Of a stretch of DNA of 64,000 nucleotides, positions 47,720 to 61,187 are shown one piece after another (within the stretch, counting starts at the first letter, position 1; the number at the start of each line of letters is the position of its first letter). Both the position numbers and the translations under genes were made by a program. This DNA is from Whalleya microplaca (taxonomy: Eukaryota; Ascomycota; Sordariomycetes; Xylariales; Xylariaceae): positions 930,001 through 994,000 of the forward strand of contig MU385716.1 of the NCBI GenBank assembly GCA_022497155.1, in the 5' to 3' direction. A model generated the notes under the pieces. It saw only the letters and a list, made by a program, of their open reading frames with translations. It had not been told where the DNA came from and did no database searches.

Positions 47720-48958
47720 CTTGGCAGATTACTGTAGGGGCAGGTATCTTGTAAGTTAAGATAGGTAATGAGACAACTTTGAGATGAGTGAGTACGTTGA
47801 AAGTGAATTATCTAGCTCAATTTCCTCTGGAAGAGGTATGTAGAAGGTGTTTATATACCCATGATCTTGACTGCGACGAAGTTCTGCTCATATGGCAAAC
47901 GCCGTCTTGAGAAGGCCTTACGCGTGTGTCTACGCATGGTTCCGAGTAGAATCGGATGTGCTTGGAAGACGGGTCAACTGGTCTCCAAAAGTCGATGAGT
48001 GCTTACGGTCGAAAAGGAGCCGATGCTGCCACAAACCGTGTAATATGATTGGCCAATCTCTCAGCTCAACCCCGAACTGGTTCGGAGCTACAGATTAGGC
48101 AGCCGAATGAATCCTTCATCAATATTAAGACGTCATGTTCATTCCATACATGTAGTTAAGCCCGTTTATACATGATGTAACTATTGTCTTTAGAAAGATG
48201 GCTAGCTGATTTATAATTATCAGATATCCGTTAAAGTCAATCTTTTCACACGCAGTAATATTTAATATTTGACAAGTTCAAGCGAACGTGAAGAGAAAGT
48301 CATAGTAAGATCATGTGTCATTGAATCTTTTTTTATACTGCCTGTCTGATCTCTAGAGCAATACAATATATCATTTACCGTTGTAAGCGCCTGAGTACTG
48401 CTTTACAACTATTCTCGGCCCCTTAAGGCCAGTCATCCCCAGTCCCCGTCATGGGCACTGCTCATGTTATGTACATCAATAATATTAGGTATTATCGGGC
48501 CAGATTTGCGCATTAGGCAGCGTGGGTGTCTCGTAACCGTGAACCCATGTCGTCGTCCGCGCTGGGCTAGCCCGCCCCCGATCGGACGAATGCATGTTCG
48601 AATTCTCGCAGTCGGTATCGACTGGTGACCTTGGGTCATCTGGTCTTCCTCTCTTTTGCCGTTTAAACGAATGCCGGCAGGAAGAATACCTCATTCCTGC
48701 ATTGTGCTCCCAGAACTCCGTGAGCCCAGAAATTGTCCCCTTATCTAGAATGCCAATGCCGATGCCATGCATATCAACATCATGTCCTCTATTTACACAC
48801 GCTCCTCAGAGCTATTCTTTCAAAAAGTCGGGAAAAGATCGCTTTGTCGGTCTTCAAGGGGTTGTTGGAGAATTGAACAGAAAACGCGTTATAGGCATGG
48901 CCACGTCGATATAGCCCTCCTAAACGAATATTAATAAATCCAGAAAAAAACTCAGTCG
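47720..48958. other. Intergenic region
   Basis: About 1.2 kb. A 106-codon open frame on the plus strand (48594-48914) has no motif and is not called. Upstream sequence of the DJ-1 gene is expected near 47720-48000. Confidence 0.5.
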
Positions 48959-51221
48959 CTATGCTATGACGTCTGCGATTAAAGACTTCGCCCTTTGCCG
49001 AGTGACTTTCTTGCTGACAGTATACACCAAGTCAAGTGTAAAAAAGTGCATGACTTGAGCGTGTGCCGTTGGGATTGCGCCATACAACGGGGCAACAAGC
49101 GGCACCATGACATAATCGATGAAGTTCTTCTTGACTTGGCGATGGGAGAAACACATTCCCTTCGCAAGACCGGCTTCACGCATTTCCTTCTCGCGCGTTG
49201 CAACGCATATCTTATGGAAGCGCTCGTATAGGAAGAGTAAGAGCGCGACCTCCATAAAGCCAGCGGTTCTCAGGACGTTGCAAAGAGTAAACAGCCAAGA
49301 CAGCTCGTGAGGGTCTGAACCGCCCTCGGTCACCCACATATAGAGGGTTGAAGAAATGACCAGGATAGTCATCTGGAGCGGCAGGAAATGGGCCTCAAAC
49401 AGGCGGTGGAACAGGGAGATGATTCGCCGCCAATCAGGCTCTTTTATGGTATCAGAGACGACGTCCGAGAAGATTCCGCTCTCCAGGGGTTGTTCGGGGT
49501 TCATATCCAACTGAGTCTGTGTAATGTAGGAATCGCTAGGGTTGTTCCTGCGCTATGTTAGTGATTTGATCATTCAACAATCGATACGTGCAGTCTTACA
49601 GGGCAACGTGAAGTGGTCGGAAAGCTCTCGAGGTATGCTTTCGCTCTTGCCAAAGCTCTACAAACTTCCTAATGGCGTAGCCAGTGTCCAGAGCCCCCCA
49701 CATGTGTCGTAGTGCTTGCTTGTAACGGGCGCGCATATCGTTGTATACGCCTTGGGCTCCCTTGCCGCCATCGCCCTTGACGTTGCTCTGACTAACGGGG
49801 CTGTGGATAGTCCTGACAGTCAGGTTTCCGTTCAGGGCGAAGAAACACTTCAGGTACATGTGCAGATCCTCGCCAATAGCCTCTGAATCGCAATCCCAGC
49901 CTCCAACTCGATCAACTAGCTCCAGCGGAACAGAATACACGGAAGTAGGAGGAGCAATGGTCGAGCCATGGTATAAACCTGAGAGTCCAGCACCGGCCCA
50001 TAGGATATCGGCAACTCGAACGATAGCTGGGACAGCGTGGGCATTACGGTCAAAGATAATAGGTGCCGAATACAGCGTAGTGTTCGCAGTTTCCGGGTAA
50101 GAGGTGTGCATGCTGGTAAGCAGAGCGAAGTAATTAGATGAAAGGTGGCTGTCGGCTATAATATGACCATAAAATCGTCAGCTAGTTGTGACCACAATAC
50201 GAGTTTCCGAAACAGCATGAAGACTTCACCGCTGAATCTTGAGGGTGTAACATGAGCACGTACCATCTATACCAGTGATGATCACATTCTTCCTGTTGGT
50301 TATGGAATACCTCTCACTGAGCTTTCGTGCAGCCCATGCCACATTACTTCCCTTTCCAGGAGATTCGCATGGGATGTCAGAGGGATGCAAGGTGAAGTCA
50401 ATTGACCGGAATTTCTTGACGAACTCCTGGATGAGATTCATGGCCTTCAGTTCGACATTATGTTCCCGTTGTTCCATACCGAGATAGATCTATGATGATG
50501 TCAATATGATGAATATTGCCGGAGGAAAAACAACATCAGGTAACCCCAGTGCCATCAATTCCACCAGAGAATGCGTAATAACCGCGTTGTCTGACGGTCT
50601 ATCTGGCATTGACAAAATGCTACTCACATCGTAGGTATACCGAGCTTGGGGGTGTGATGCCAAGACATCGAGCGTTTCCCTTAACGTATCCACCTCTTCC
50701 TTGTAGTTGGGGACAATTATAGCGTGAACAACTTGGTCCGGCTCGTTATCGCCATCAGTGTAGAATTCGGGTTCGGTGTCGCCAGCCTCGCTGCTGGCAC
50801 TCGAAGAAGCTAGGGAGCCGTCTTTGGACGATGTCAAAGTCTCGGAGCTGGACAGGGACGTGGACGAGCCGCGACGACGGTGGGATAACTTGAAGTCCTT
50901 AAGAGCCTTGCTTCGCGCCGCCTTCTTCAAACTTCGGGTCATGTCGAACAAAGCCCAGCACGAACGCATCGGAAAGGCGAAAACCAAGACGTGGATTAAC
51001 AGGCAGTAGTAGGCGAAGATGACAGTCCATATCCCACCTCCCCTGATAGCTGTGGCAGCCATCTTCAGATGCGAGGATGGACTTAAGGAATCTTGTTGGA
51101 TATACTTGTAGTCATATCCAGATGCAGCTGCCTCCTCCGAGACAACCCAGTAGCTGAGAGCCAAGGTCATTAGCATGGCCAGCCCTCCAGCTCTCCTCGA
51201 ACACCAGTTGAAGAGCGACAT
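48959..51221 (-). CDS. Membrane family-2 glycosyltransferase-like protein
   Basis: Four exons: 50628-51221, 50264-50489, 49600-50155 and 48959-49547; 654 residues. An N-terminal membrane segment (LAMLMTLALSYWVV) and a second (WTVIFAYYCLLIHVLVFAFP) precede a Ser-rich cytosolic linker. The GT-A domain begins AIIVPNYKEEVDTLRETL, followed by NRKNVIITGIDADSH, where the DAD metal-binding motif (273-275) is created by the splice of the 108-bp intron. The acceptor-side motif is WDCDSEAIGEDLHMYLK, giving the expected E-D. Two more membrane segments (MTILVISSTLYMWV, VALLLFLYERF) lie near the C terminus. The layout resembles processive or cell-wall GT2 enzymes, but the donor sugar and product cannot be told. 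It belongs to a fungal-specific group. Confidence 0.8.
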
Positions 51222-54200
51222 GGCGGCGGCGAGACGGTAATTGATTCTCTGAGGGTCAGGCCGCGGCGACTAGAGCTTGGGTGGTAGGGTGTAAAAAGGA
51301 GTGTGTGCGAGGCCGCGATAGAGGAATAAGGGAGAGACAAAAGGGAACGGAATGAAGAATCGGAGAAAGATAACACGGAGAACGAGCTTCAGTGGGAAGG
51401 AGTGGGAATGGTGTAGAGAGAGTGGAGGGGGGGCTGGGGGGAGGCTCTCCTGGGACGCGAGAACTTCCTGTGCACCACACTGGACCGAGACAAACTTCCT
51501 TTTTTCTTGGGTTGTAATATTGGGGGGGGGGGGGAATGGGGGGGAGGAAGAAAAAAAAAATCTAGTACTGGTAGGGCAAGAAATCTGTAGGGAGCTGGAA
51601 AGTGACCAGAAATCTCACGAAGTAATAATAATAACCAGAAAAAGGGGAGCCTTGTTTAGTACGACGAGAAATTAGAAGGGTAGGGATTTTGGCTCCAACA
51701 AGTGGACAGTAGCTCTGACGACGGGGGGAAGGTTCCAATTCCCAGTTAATGTACTTTGGAGCATGGGCCGTGGACCACATGCATAAGTAGCTGGCTGGCC
51801 TGGCCTGTGTGGTCTTTTACTGGGCTCCAGCCGGGGAATGCACTAAAATACAGGCCTGGCTAGGTTAGACGGTACCTACACAGCTACATAGCCCTCCAAT
51901 TGTACCAAGTGGCTATTCAGCTTTAGTGGCGGCTATGTATGTACCTACATAGATACAAAGTACGTATATACACGTACAGAAAACGTGCAAGGTTAGCTAC
52001 CTAGGTACGCTAGCAGGTAGTGCCCCTAGGTGCCCCAAGGCACTTTCCATCAACCAGAGCGGGTCAGTTTTTAACGTTTGAATAAGCTGTATGACGATCA
52101 GGATATACATAGTACATGCGGTGGTTATTCACCAATACAAGGTACCTATCCATGTGGGATGAATGAGTTGTGAATGGGAAGCTTCAAGTGACCATTCATC
52201 CTATGTGGTGCGAACGATTATAGGTACAGGTAGTATCGAGCTGCCCTTTATTACTCGAGATGTCGTATTTCTACTGTCATCTGTCTTGCAGATAGATGCA
52301 ACAGAGATGCAGTCAATGGAGTCCTACATACGTAACTGTCTCACATCTAAGGCTGCGGGATGTATATATGTACTGCAACTCTGGCAATAAAGTCATCTGA
52401 TAAATTCACGTCGAACTTACTACAGCAGTAACTGTGGTAGTGTTCATTCCTACTTGTACCTACTTGCAGTACACCTTCCTACGGGACAAGCTTACCCAGA
52501 ATCGGGAAACCCTTCATCTTTCTATTGGATGGCTATACACATTATTCTTCGAGGCTCGCATTAGTCTCATGCGTGGTACAAGAGCATGAGGCCATGGTCG
52601 TAGGCAGCGATATTTCAGCTTCTATTAATGAACATATTACATTGCTATAGCGGGTACTAGGCAATTCCTCTAAGCGTTCACAGCCATCCGTTCAGGGCTG
52701 AGTCCGAATTGCGACAGTCATCAGTGGGCTTGGCCGAAGTCAATCATTCCTGTCAAGTTCTGTCAAATTCGCAGATTCGGCGGTATCTGAGACGATCTTC
52801 AAAAAGTAGACGACCGAGATGCAGCTGCGCAGATGCAGAACTTCTATATGTACACAGCAGCCTAGTCGGCCAGTATGTCGGTTCTGCGTACCCCTCTCCC
52901 TCGCCTCTGGTGCTAGGTTGCAACGAAATGCCTGTTTTTCTTCGACATATAATCGCAACTCATCTGCACTTACCGCAACGGTCGGTAGTATAAGTGGGAT
53001 GCGGGCGATGTTTCTTCGCATGTACTAATGGATGTTGTACGTAGGTATTTGAAGCATCTGATAGTGCTGCCGAGGGGCTGCATGCAACTATTATCGCTAT
53101 CTCGACATCACCATCTTGGCTACATACGTGTACCTGGGTATAGTAGTGATTATCTATCTGCCCAGCGTTTGGAGGATGCCTAGTCCAAATTTAGCTCTCT
53201 TTTACACCACTTGTCTCATAATCCCTATATAAAATTCTTCGTACATAAAACCCCCATCAGCAGCCCAGACGAGCTTCATGTCATGTTGTGCTACACCTAC
53301 ACAGTAGACCAGACATATGGACCTATACACAGACAGACGCGAGTCCCAATGTCTGATCCTGCATATGCACACGTACAATTGACCACTATTACGGCCGCAT
53401 GCACCAGTCCACCAGGTCCCCTACGGGAATTGGTTCAAAAGTGACGGGCACATCGTTTCGAAATTTCGAGTGCTGCGCAAAGTCATGGGCGTGCCAAGAA
53501 AAATTCCCCGTGGAGGAGCTTCGTTCATTATTCCCTGTGGCGTCAGTCTCGCCCGCTGCGTACTAAGCGAGTCTCTTTTGGCACCGACGCGAGTGGCCAA
53601 ATACTCGGCTAATACCTTCGAACCTGGCCCAGAGCTATCCCTCGCTACTGCACCTCGACATCACTCATGCATGTAATCTACAATACCTGCAACGGTCCAG
53701 GCAGCCAGGGACAAAATGGGTGTGGGCCATGGTGGCTTGTTTCCCTGATGAGCCACGCACTGCCGACCAGCGACGAATCTTGGGTTCGTCATCGGTCTAG
53801 TCTCACGGCCACCATCGAGATATCATGTCGCCAATCGCGGCTCTTGGCTAGATTGCTAGCAAAGATTTGTCGTCTCTCTTTGGCCAACGTTATACTGCAC
53901 TCGTCATGGAGAGTATACTCCTCGGATAAGGGTATCTCTGTGTGTACTGTCAAACATGCTGTCCGCTGTAGTCGGGAATTGCATGGGCCAAGTGGCGCAC
54001 AGTGCTTTGTTCTCCCTCTCTGGCGTCAGTCTGGACAAATGGAAACGTGTGGCTTGCAAGCTCAATGTCCACAAAGAGGACCCAGGCCCCTGGCTGACAG
54101 CCTGGACAGTCTCGCGCTCAGGGCTGTCATCAAAGCAGAAAAAAGGAACAAAAAGCCCTGATACAGATCTGTACCGTTACTCGACTGAGCACGAGGTACC

Positions 54201-56624
54201 TGGGACGTTCAAATTGTTGCTTGAATTTCCGAGACGGACACAACTCTATTCCAACTAACACACAGGCTCCAGGAAACTCCCCGACTTCCAACAACACAAT
54301 CCGTTCGAATTCTCCAGATAACGGCCTTGACTTATCAGTACTGTACGCGCATTGTTATACGCGTACGTAAAGTACGTATAATAGGCAATTGACTCTTCCA
54401 CAGGCACAGCGAAGTACAGCATAGCGCTCACCTCTTCCTCATCAGCTGGAAATACGGAGTAACGGCAAACATTTTGGCGGGCATAGCATCCAGTATACAG
54501 TGCGGAGGCCGCCCGACAGTTTTCAATATTGGAGTAACTGGCGGGTCTTGGCCCTTGTTCAGTGCCCGGTCTGCAGCGCTGCAGTGCTGCCATGGGCCCT
54601 GTGCGACTAATTTTATCACGCGGCTCGGACTATTGTGATTGGCCCAAGTGAAACCGAAACCATTGCCTAGGTTTCCACGTTTATTTGTCAGTTGAGATTA
54701 CTGGCCCACCGCCGATCTGGATCCGTCCTAGTACCAAATTTCCGCGTTCTTTTTGGAGATCCTGCACAGGAACGGTAGTGCTGTGAAGGTCGAAAGCCCA
54801 CGTCTAGCTGGGAAAGGCTCGTTCACCCGATTTCCGAAGCGGTGCCGCATCTAGAGCTTGGCGACTGTAATCGCAATAGGGGCCAACGAAAAAGGGTCCT
54901 ATCAGCCTATTGAGTGAACTAGACCGACGCGCTAACTACAAGCACTTCCGCGACATGTCTGGAGCTATGTTGTTGAATGATTGACCATCTCGAAACTTCA
55001 AGGCTCTTGCAACTCGCCCACTGTTGGTTGGAGTGGAAGAGAACATGTTTGTGTCATGTGTACTGCATGAGGAATGTTTCAAGATGATTCAAGCCATTTA
55101 GTTGGGGGTCTGAAATATAACAGATCCCGCAGAGCTACTAACAGCTAATTGCCTAGTTAGAAAAACGGTGCCCTTTTTTTTTTTCTTTCTAGTCGCTTCG
55201 CGTTTCGTATCCAGGGGTAAATGCACGTCGCGAGTAATAAAACGACCATACGACTGTAATAAAGTGCGTAACGAGATTTCAAGCCTAACTTATGTTATGC
55301 GCATTGCCGAATTTCTTTCATATTATGTTTGAAGCATTCAAATTTCGTAATTGCTACCCTTTTCAGTAATGCTCATTTGTCGATCGAATAACTGTATAGC
55401 GCTTATATCTCGCCCTATTTTACTTTCAGGTAGTCAGGGTAGTATGCAATGGTTAGTATACTTGAGGGAATACGCCGTATGTACATGCACTGCTATAACG
55501 GATATTTTACAAGACTATAAAACATCTGTCTAGCAGATGCGTGCTATGTATTAGTTCTGGTCTGAGCCTCCTTACTCCGCAAATCCACTATCTCTAGTTA
55601 GCGAAAAGTGCTTCTTTCTCATTGACGGGCCTCGTCAACCAACGGCGAAACGCGTCCGCAGATAAAGACCTCTGCCACTAAGATTGCTGTATCCATGGAC
55701 CCTGACACGCGTTCCCCAGACGGCTATCTACTAGCCGTGGATTTGCCCGAACTAATTAAATCGCCTGCACTATCTATCCGTATGATATAAGAGCGGCGAG
55801 AAGCTAGATATAGGTATCAGAACGCGTGATATGTTTATATCTAAGCCAGGCCTGCCAGGCGAACTTTGACATCTCCAGCCTCTTGAACCCGGCTGAAAGA
55901 GCCGTTGTGCTGAAGGATGAGGTAAATGACAGCTTGTCGTCATAAGGCTGAGCCCTTCAGCCAAGGTACACCAAACCTGGCCCACATTGCTGCATATTAT
56001 GTATGTACCTATAATAATAGGATTCCGCTATACGTGGCTCTGACGATATCACAATTCTGACGTATGTGAGACGGCACAGCACATGACAGAAAAACGTAGG
56101 TATTTTTATCGAGTACAGACAAGTCAATGCTTTTTTTACAAGTGTATTGTAGATTAGCCACAGGTGCTCAAGTATTCCTCGCTATTACTAAGCTAACGGC
56201 CATCGTTCTATGGCTGTGCCGTGTACCGACAGGCAATTAATCGGTCAAGAGTCTCGCGATGTTCTCAATCCATCTGCTACACTGCCACAATGCAGCGCTT
56301 TTTCTGACGCAAGCACACTCGTGTTCCTTCGGGGAACCATCCTGTGGCGATCTTGCTGCGTTGCAGCCTAAATTCGACTGCGGTCATATCTCACATCTCT
56401 GCATTACGCCAGTTGCGATAGCGAGTATGCGAGGGCTTTATCTCACATGCCTCTATAAGCTAAGCGTGTGAGATTAGCAGTTGCCGTAGGAGACATTGAG
56501 AACCTCCATACCCTGATGTAGCGTGACTGAATTGTCGAGTCCCAGATAACTACGGCTCCAATGGAGAGCCTGTCTCGTATTGTGTGAAGAGACCTGCATT
56601 GAATATGCAGACCGCTGACATTGC
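51222..56624. other. 5.4-kb region without a supported gene
   Basis: The largest gap in the window, between GT2 (minus, so its promoter is at the left) and the THOC5 3' end. It has a poly-G run (51522-51533), a cluster of palindromic TACCTA/CCTAGG words (51860-52040), a poly-T run (about 55167-55180) and only short unrelated open frames (the longest about 164 codons at 53667-54161, without motif). I tested several stretches for short exons with splice signals and found none convincing. Confidence 0.6.
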
Positions 56625-57489
56625 TCAAACGTTCTTGTCGAACAGCTTCTGGATTGGTTTGGCAGCCTAGGCACATGTAAGCGATGATGCTAGATATACG
56701 TTTCTTGACGGCACCCACGTCTATGAACTTCTCAAGCTCCTTATCGAGATTCGCAAGGTCGTCCTTTCTCTTCTTGTTGTCGGCGATTAGCTTCTGCTTC
56801 CGCTTGAGTAGTTCCATGCGCTTCTGTTCCAATGCCTCGCGCTCGCTGCGCTCGTGCTCGATTCGCGCAATCATCAGGGCGTTCTCGTCATCGTTGGCGT
56901 GCTCAGGCTTCAATGCCAGGAACTCCTCGATGGGGATGAGTGGAAGTTGTTGATAAGTGTGACTGTTTTACATCTCCATTAGCTCTTGCGCAAGGTTTGG
57001 ACACCAGGAACAGATAAGTGCCGTAGATGGGATTGTCGCTTGACGAAGGAACTGGATTCGACTTGGGATCTTAACTTGACGTGGAAGCTAGGCCAAATGC
57101 CGACTTCATTTGACTAGGGAATTCATGACTGGTACTGACTCATAAGACTCGCAAGCCGCGATCTCGCCCTGCAGGTGTCGTTGCTCATAGTATAGGTTCT
57201 GGAGTTGTAGATGTAGGCGATCGACCTCCTGGCGCCCTTCGGACGTTTGCAGCTTTGTCTGGCGAGCGCCAAAGTACGCTGCTCGGTGGAGACCACGGAG
57301 CTGGGCGAGATTGGTGATGAGAAGCTTTTGTTGCTTAGAGGTCTCGAGTTGCGCTTCGTTAGACGCACTCTCAATAGGACCAGCTGCCACGATCTGATCG
57401 ACAAGTCTCAGTGCCTGTAGATGAGCATCGTGAGAGGCATTGAGCACAGTCGCCAGGTTCGGGTCGGTCACAATCTCGTCTATGGCCAT
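56625..57489 (-). CDS. THO complex subunit THOC5-like protein
   Basis: Three exons, 57140-57489, 56719-56962 and 56625-56666; 211 residues. The start at 57489 gives MAIDEIVTDPNLATVLNAS; the open frame extends upstream but looks non-coding. Introns of 177 bp (GTCAGT..AACAG) and 52 bp (GTGGGT..CCTAG) join to CESYDHTYQQLPLIPIEEFL and FIDAAKPIQKLFDKNV. The first join is the signature of THOC5/Fmip proteins, and the protein is largely coiled coil (LLKRKQKLIADNKKRKDDL). THO couples transcription elongation to mRNA packaging and export in the nucleus. Fungal members are short, matching only the N-terminal half of animal THOC5. The small last exon encodes only 14 codons and would be missed without the family match. 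Confidence 0.87.
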
Positions 57490-58590
57490 CTTAGTGGTAC
57501 AGCGGGTATGATGATAGAGTGATAAACGCTCGGAGATCGGAGAGGCTGGAGATCGGAAGGGCTGGAAAGGCTGAACAGGCTGAAGAGCTTCGTTTGGTTG
57601 ATGCCAAGGTGAATTTTCGATCCGACCTGCTACAGATGTGACCAATAAGGATGAGGTCTGTCTGCAGGGATCTTGGTAAATCTCATCCCGAGGAAAAGTT
57701 GGAGAACCTTACCTAAACAACGAACCGGATTTTTTAGTCTCCGATGCCGTCTATCCAATGTAACATCGAAGTGGGGGGGAGGTCCCTGGCAGCCCTGGCA
57801 GCCCCGAGAGTGTGATTGTGACAGGTGGGGTTGGCGGGCTTGTATGATTGGTGACTCGTGCGTTGCTGGGTCTCGCTAGTGTCAGCTTGAGCATTGATCA
57901 TTTCGCCGCAACCACCAAACTAGGAACGATGTAGGATGTAGGATGGATCTCCCTGGTCAAATTTGGGGCTTGATAGAGGCACGATCCTACTAACCGTGCT
58001 TCCTCGGTCCAGCTTTGTCAGCTAGTCCGTTCACTACAGTACATAGGCGCTGATAGTAGTTCAGGTTGTCCACCTTCGAACATGATGATGGTGATAATTC
58101 GTTAGGGCACCCAACACATCGCCAATCCGACGTCTCCACGATACATACGGAACACAACTATAGATCCTCTCGACTCTGTTTACATATGATATGATATGTT
58201 GAGCTGGTTGTGCTGTATTGCTATTCTTACAAGTATTGTGGGCTGGGTTCAATAACAGAGGCCTTTTCCACGGGATCTTCAATATTTTGCTTTTGTTGGG
58301 AGTAGAAGCAAGCCTCTAGCCGCTATCCACCAATCGCAAACTTCCTCCCTCCCATGTGAAAGGGTCATTCCTCCACTTTGCCTCTTTGGCATTTGCAACG
58401 AACAACATTTCTAGTCCAATCTTTTCGGAATACTGTACATTCCGGCACTCCAACTGGTTGGCTTGCTTTCTCGGACAAGATCTGCTCAAGCCTTTCTTGG
58501 AATGCTCCATGCCTGACCGTCCGACCAAAACGTTAATACCAAACATCCTTTACCCTTTTTACCCTTTGGAGCACACTGAATGATACCGCC
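57490..58590. promoter_or_regulatory. Divergent intergenic region THOC5 / IZH3
   Basis: About 1.1 kb between divergent genes, containing both promoters. A GGCTGGA/GGCTGAA pyrimidine-purine repeat field lies at 57540-57590 just upstream of THOC5. No gene supported. Confidence 0.5.
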
Positions 58591-60237
58591 ATGTCCTGCA
58601 CGTCCTTTGCTTTTGGGTCCCATGAGTCGCATGAGGACCTGGCTGAAGCCCGAAGCTCCGGCGCCTTAGGTCGAGAGAACCCGCCGAGGCAACGGAGACG
58701 GCAATCTTCTTTCACATCCCGGCGAAGAAAGTCGATAGTCAACCAAATCATGGACGGTGAAGAAGTCCTGCTGCTCAAGGTCTGTTTTACCGCTTGTTTT
58801 AAGAACACTGTAATACGGTGAGGCAAATATTGACCAACATAGGTTGATCTGTTCCTCTCGGAACTTGAGAGACGGCTCGAACACCTCGAGAACTACGGCG
58901 AGCTTATCGACCTCGATGCGAGTATACCGAAGGCTTTTACCACACTACAGGCCGTACGAGAACGATGCTCGCAAGTTTCAGAAGAGGTTCTAGGCGCTGG
59001 TCGACGGCGAATGCAGATCATGGTTGAAACATTGGACACAAGATACCATGAGGCTCTGGCGGCAGCTGAGTCCATGAACGAGAAGGCTCGGGTTGGCATC
59101 GAGTTGTTAGACAGCATGCTTACCGATTTTGAGGTCCGGGCTTTGAAGCTTCGTGACCAAGGCCTCGCCAATGCCGCAGATGCTGCTGGAAGCCTGATGG
59201 GCGAAGGCCGACGAGTCATGGACGAGTCCCTCGAACGTGCCCGCGGTGTCATGGACGACGGTTTCGAGCGAGCCAAGCACACCACGGAATCCCTCAAGGA
59301 ACACATTCAATATGCTGTTACTCGCGCAAGGGAACAAGGATTGATCCAGTACACAGAGCTTCCCATTCCGTGGAGGATTAATCCTCACATTATTAATGGT
59401 TATCGATTTACCGAATCGAAAATTGGTTGCATTCGCTCCGTGTTCGGCGTTTCCAACGAGACCGTGAATATTTGGTCTCACGCATTAGGATTGATATTGG
59501 TTTTGTCCATCGCATTCTACTTCTACCCTACATCCGCCAATTTTTCTATGTACACTAATACGGACATTTTTATTGCTGCTGTTTTCTTCTTCGCGGCCTG
59601 CAAGTGTCTGATTTGCAGTACCATCTGGCATACGATGAACTGCGTCGCGGACCAAACTCTTATGGAGCGCTTCGCGTGCATTGACTACACTGGTATATCT
59701 TTACTTATCGCTGCGTCGATCATGACCACGGAGTACACCGCCTTTTATTGCGAACCCATCAGCCGCTGGACCTACATTACTGCGACGGCGGTTCTGGGCA
59801 TCGCCGGTACTATCCTACCGTGGCATCCGAAGTTCAATGGTCAAGATATGGCGTGGTTGAGAGTGGGTTTCTTCATAGGATTAGGCGGTACCGGCTTCTT
59901 GCCCGTCTTCCAAATAATCCTCACTCGAGGTCCTGCCTGGGCTTTCGAGTTTTACACAGGTTCCAACCTTCTAAAGTCTCTCTTTGTCTACGTCATTGGG
60001 GCCTGCGTCTACGCAAGTAAAGTCCCCGAGCGATGGTTTCCCGGTAAATTCGACTATTGCTTCAATGCCCATAACTTCTGGCATGTGAGTGACAGTGCTC
60101 CTTCCCGCTGACAGTAACCGAACTAACAGGGTGTATAGTTTGCTGTGCTCGGTGGGATCCTCTACCACTATGTAGCCATGCAAGAATTCTTCACGGGTGC
60201 CTTCCAGCGTGCACAAGAAGGCTGTCCCAAATATTAA
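58591..60237 (+). CDS. IZH3: PAQR / haemolysin III family receptor with coiled-coil N terminus (IZH3-like)
   Basis: Exons 58591-58779, 58843-60084 and 60139-60237; 509 residues. The first 200 residues are soluble, with coiled-coil heptads (LFLSELERRLEHLENYGELI) and a repetitive amphipathic stretch (MDESLERARGVMDDGFERAK). The PAQR domain follows, with the conserved opening WRINPHIINGYR, SVFGVSNETVNIWSHALGL carrying the first zinc-site His region, CSTIWHTMNC, and FNAHNFWHFAVLGGILYHY with the HxxxH pair, whose second His is the last codon of exon 2. About seven membrane segments are visible. Yeast Izh proteins influence zinc and sterol homeostasis, and the long N-terminal extension is the mark of Izh3. 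Localisation (endoplasmic reticulum or plasma membrane) is inferred. Confidence 0.88.
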
Positions 60238-60434
60238 CCCGATTTTGAATGTTTTATAGACATTGTGGAAGTTTAAGTCTTAAGACACTAAACGCAGTAC
60301 ACTGATCCTCAAAACTCACAGGGTCGACTAGACCAGTAGGGTCACAACTTTTTATTATGTTATTAAAGTGAGATATCTCGATTGCTCAATTACAATTTTG
60401 CCCAGCTGTCGCCGTCTGAAATCTACTGTGGAAG

Positions 60435-61187
60435 TCAGAGGCTCGCAATGAAGAGGCCTATCACAGTGACCACTATCATTGGACCAGGCAAAATACGACC
60501 TCTTTTGACAGATAATGAAACTTGGACGAAAGGTGAAACTGTCGCATTTGATACGAGTGTCGACGCAGGTATGGTTGAGTTGTTGCAACCGACATGGGGA
60601 GAGGATGTGCTATCTGGAGTGACCACCTGTGTTGACGTGGATAGTATGTTGAGGAAAGGGGTTACTGTCAGAGTAGGACTCGTAACGGTCGGTTCAGCAG
60701 CTACTAGCGGAGGGACCGTCGAGGCCGCTGGGGCCGTTGAGGCTGAAGTGGCTTCGGAGCTTGGGAGCACGAAGCCTGCATTCTTCGCACACGTCGCGAG
60801 ATCCTCTCCCTATCCCTCGGTTAGAAACGAAGCCGATATTTACACCCGGGAACGTACCTCATGGCAGCAGTATCCTGCGACCGGCGCACAGTATTTTCCT
60901 GCGTCACAAAACCCGCTATCCTTTGCACAGCATGTCTACTTCGAGTTAGCTTAGGCTCGCCGCCTTGGAGAACCAGCGTCTGATCAACCTACCTGGCCCT
61001 GGTCAGGGTTATAGCAAAACGTGCTATCCGAACCACCACACTGTTTTGAACCAGCTCCGTAAGTTGTCTCGCAGGTCGCCGCCTGCCTTTTATGTTGGAT
61101 TACAGAGACGGGGGCATATTTTTCATTCGCGAAGACAAAGAGCCCGATAGATGGGGACAGCAAGAGTAAGGAGACGAAGTTCTTCAT
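60435..61187 (-). CDS. Cys-rich surface protein with signal peptide and C-terminal anchor segment
   Basis: Three exons, 60993-61187, 60858-60935 and 60435-60809, introns of 57 bp and 48 bp; 215 residues. A signal peptide (MKNFVSLLLLSPSIGLFVFA) is followed by a compact Cys module: CETTYGAGSKQCG, TFCYN, then across the first intron QTCCAKDSGFCDAGKYCAPV and GYCCHE, and after the second EDLATCAKNAGFVLP. Cysteine pairs (CC, CC) and spacing suggest a disulfide-knotted domain of the sort common in secreted fungal proteins; I cannot name the family. A Ser/Thr/Pro linker (about 100-165) and a hydrophobic C terminus (GPMIVVTVIGLFIASL) point to GPI or membrane anchoring at the cell surface. Function unknown. 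Convergent with the IZH3 gene. Confidence 0.78.

Noticed and set aside
48594..48914. 106-codon plus-strand frame between DJ-1 and GT2
   Set aside because: No motif, no splice context, no homology recognised.
53667..54161. 164-codon plus-strand frame in the large gap
   Set aside because: Composition and lack of motifs suggest chance; no splice-linked exons nearby.
54255..54593. 112-codon minus-strand frame in the large gap
   Set aside because: No recognisable domain and no supporting exon structure.
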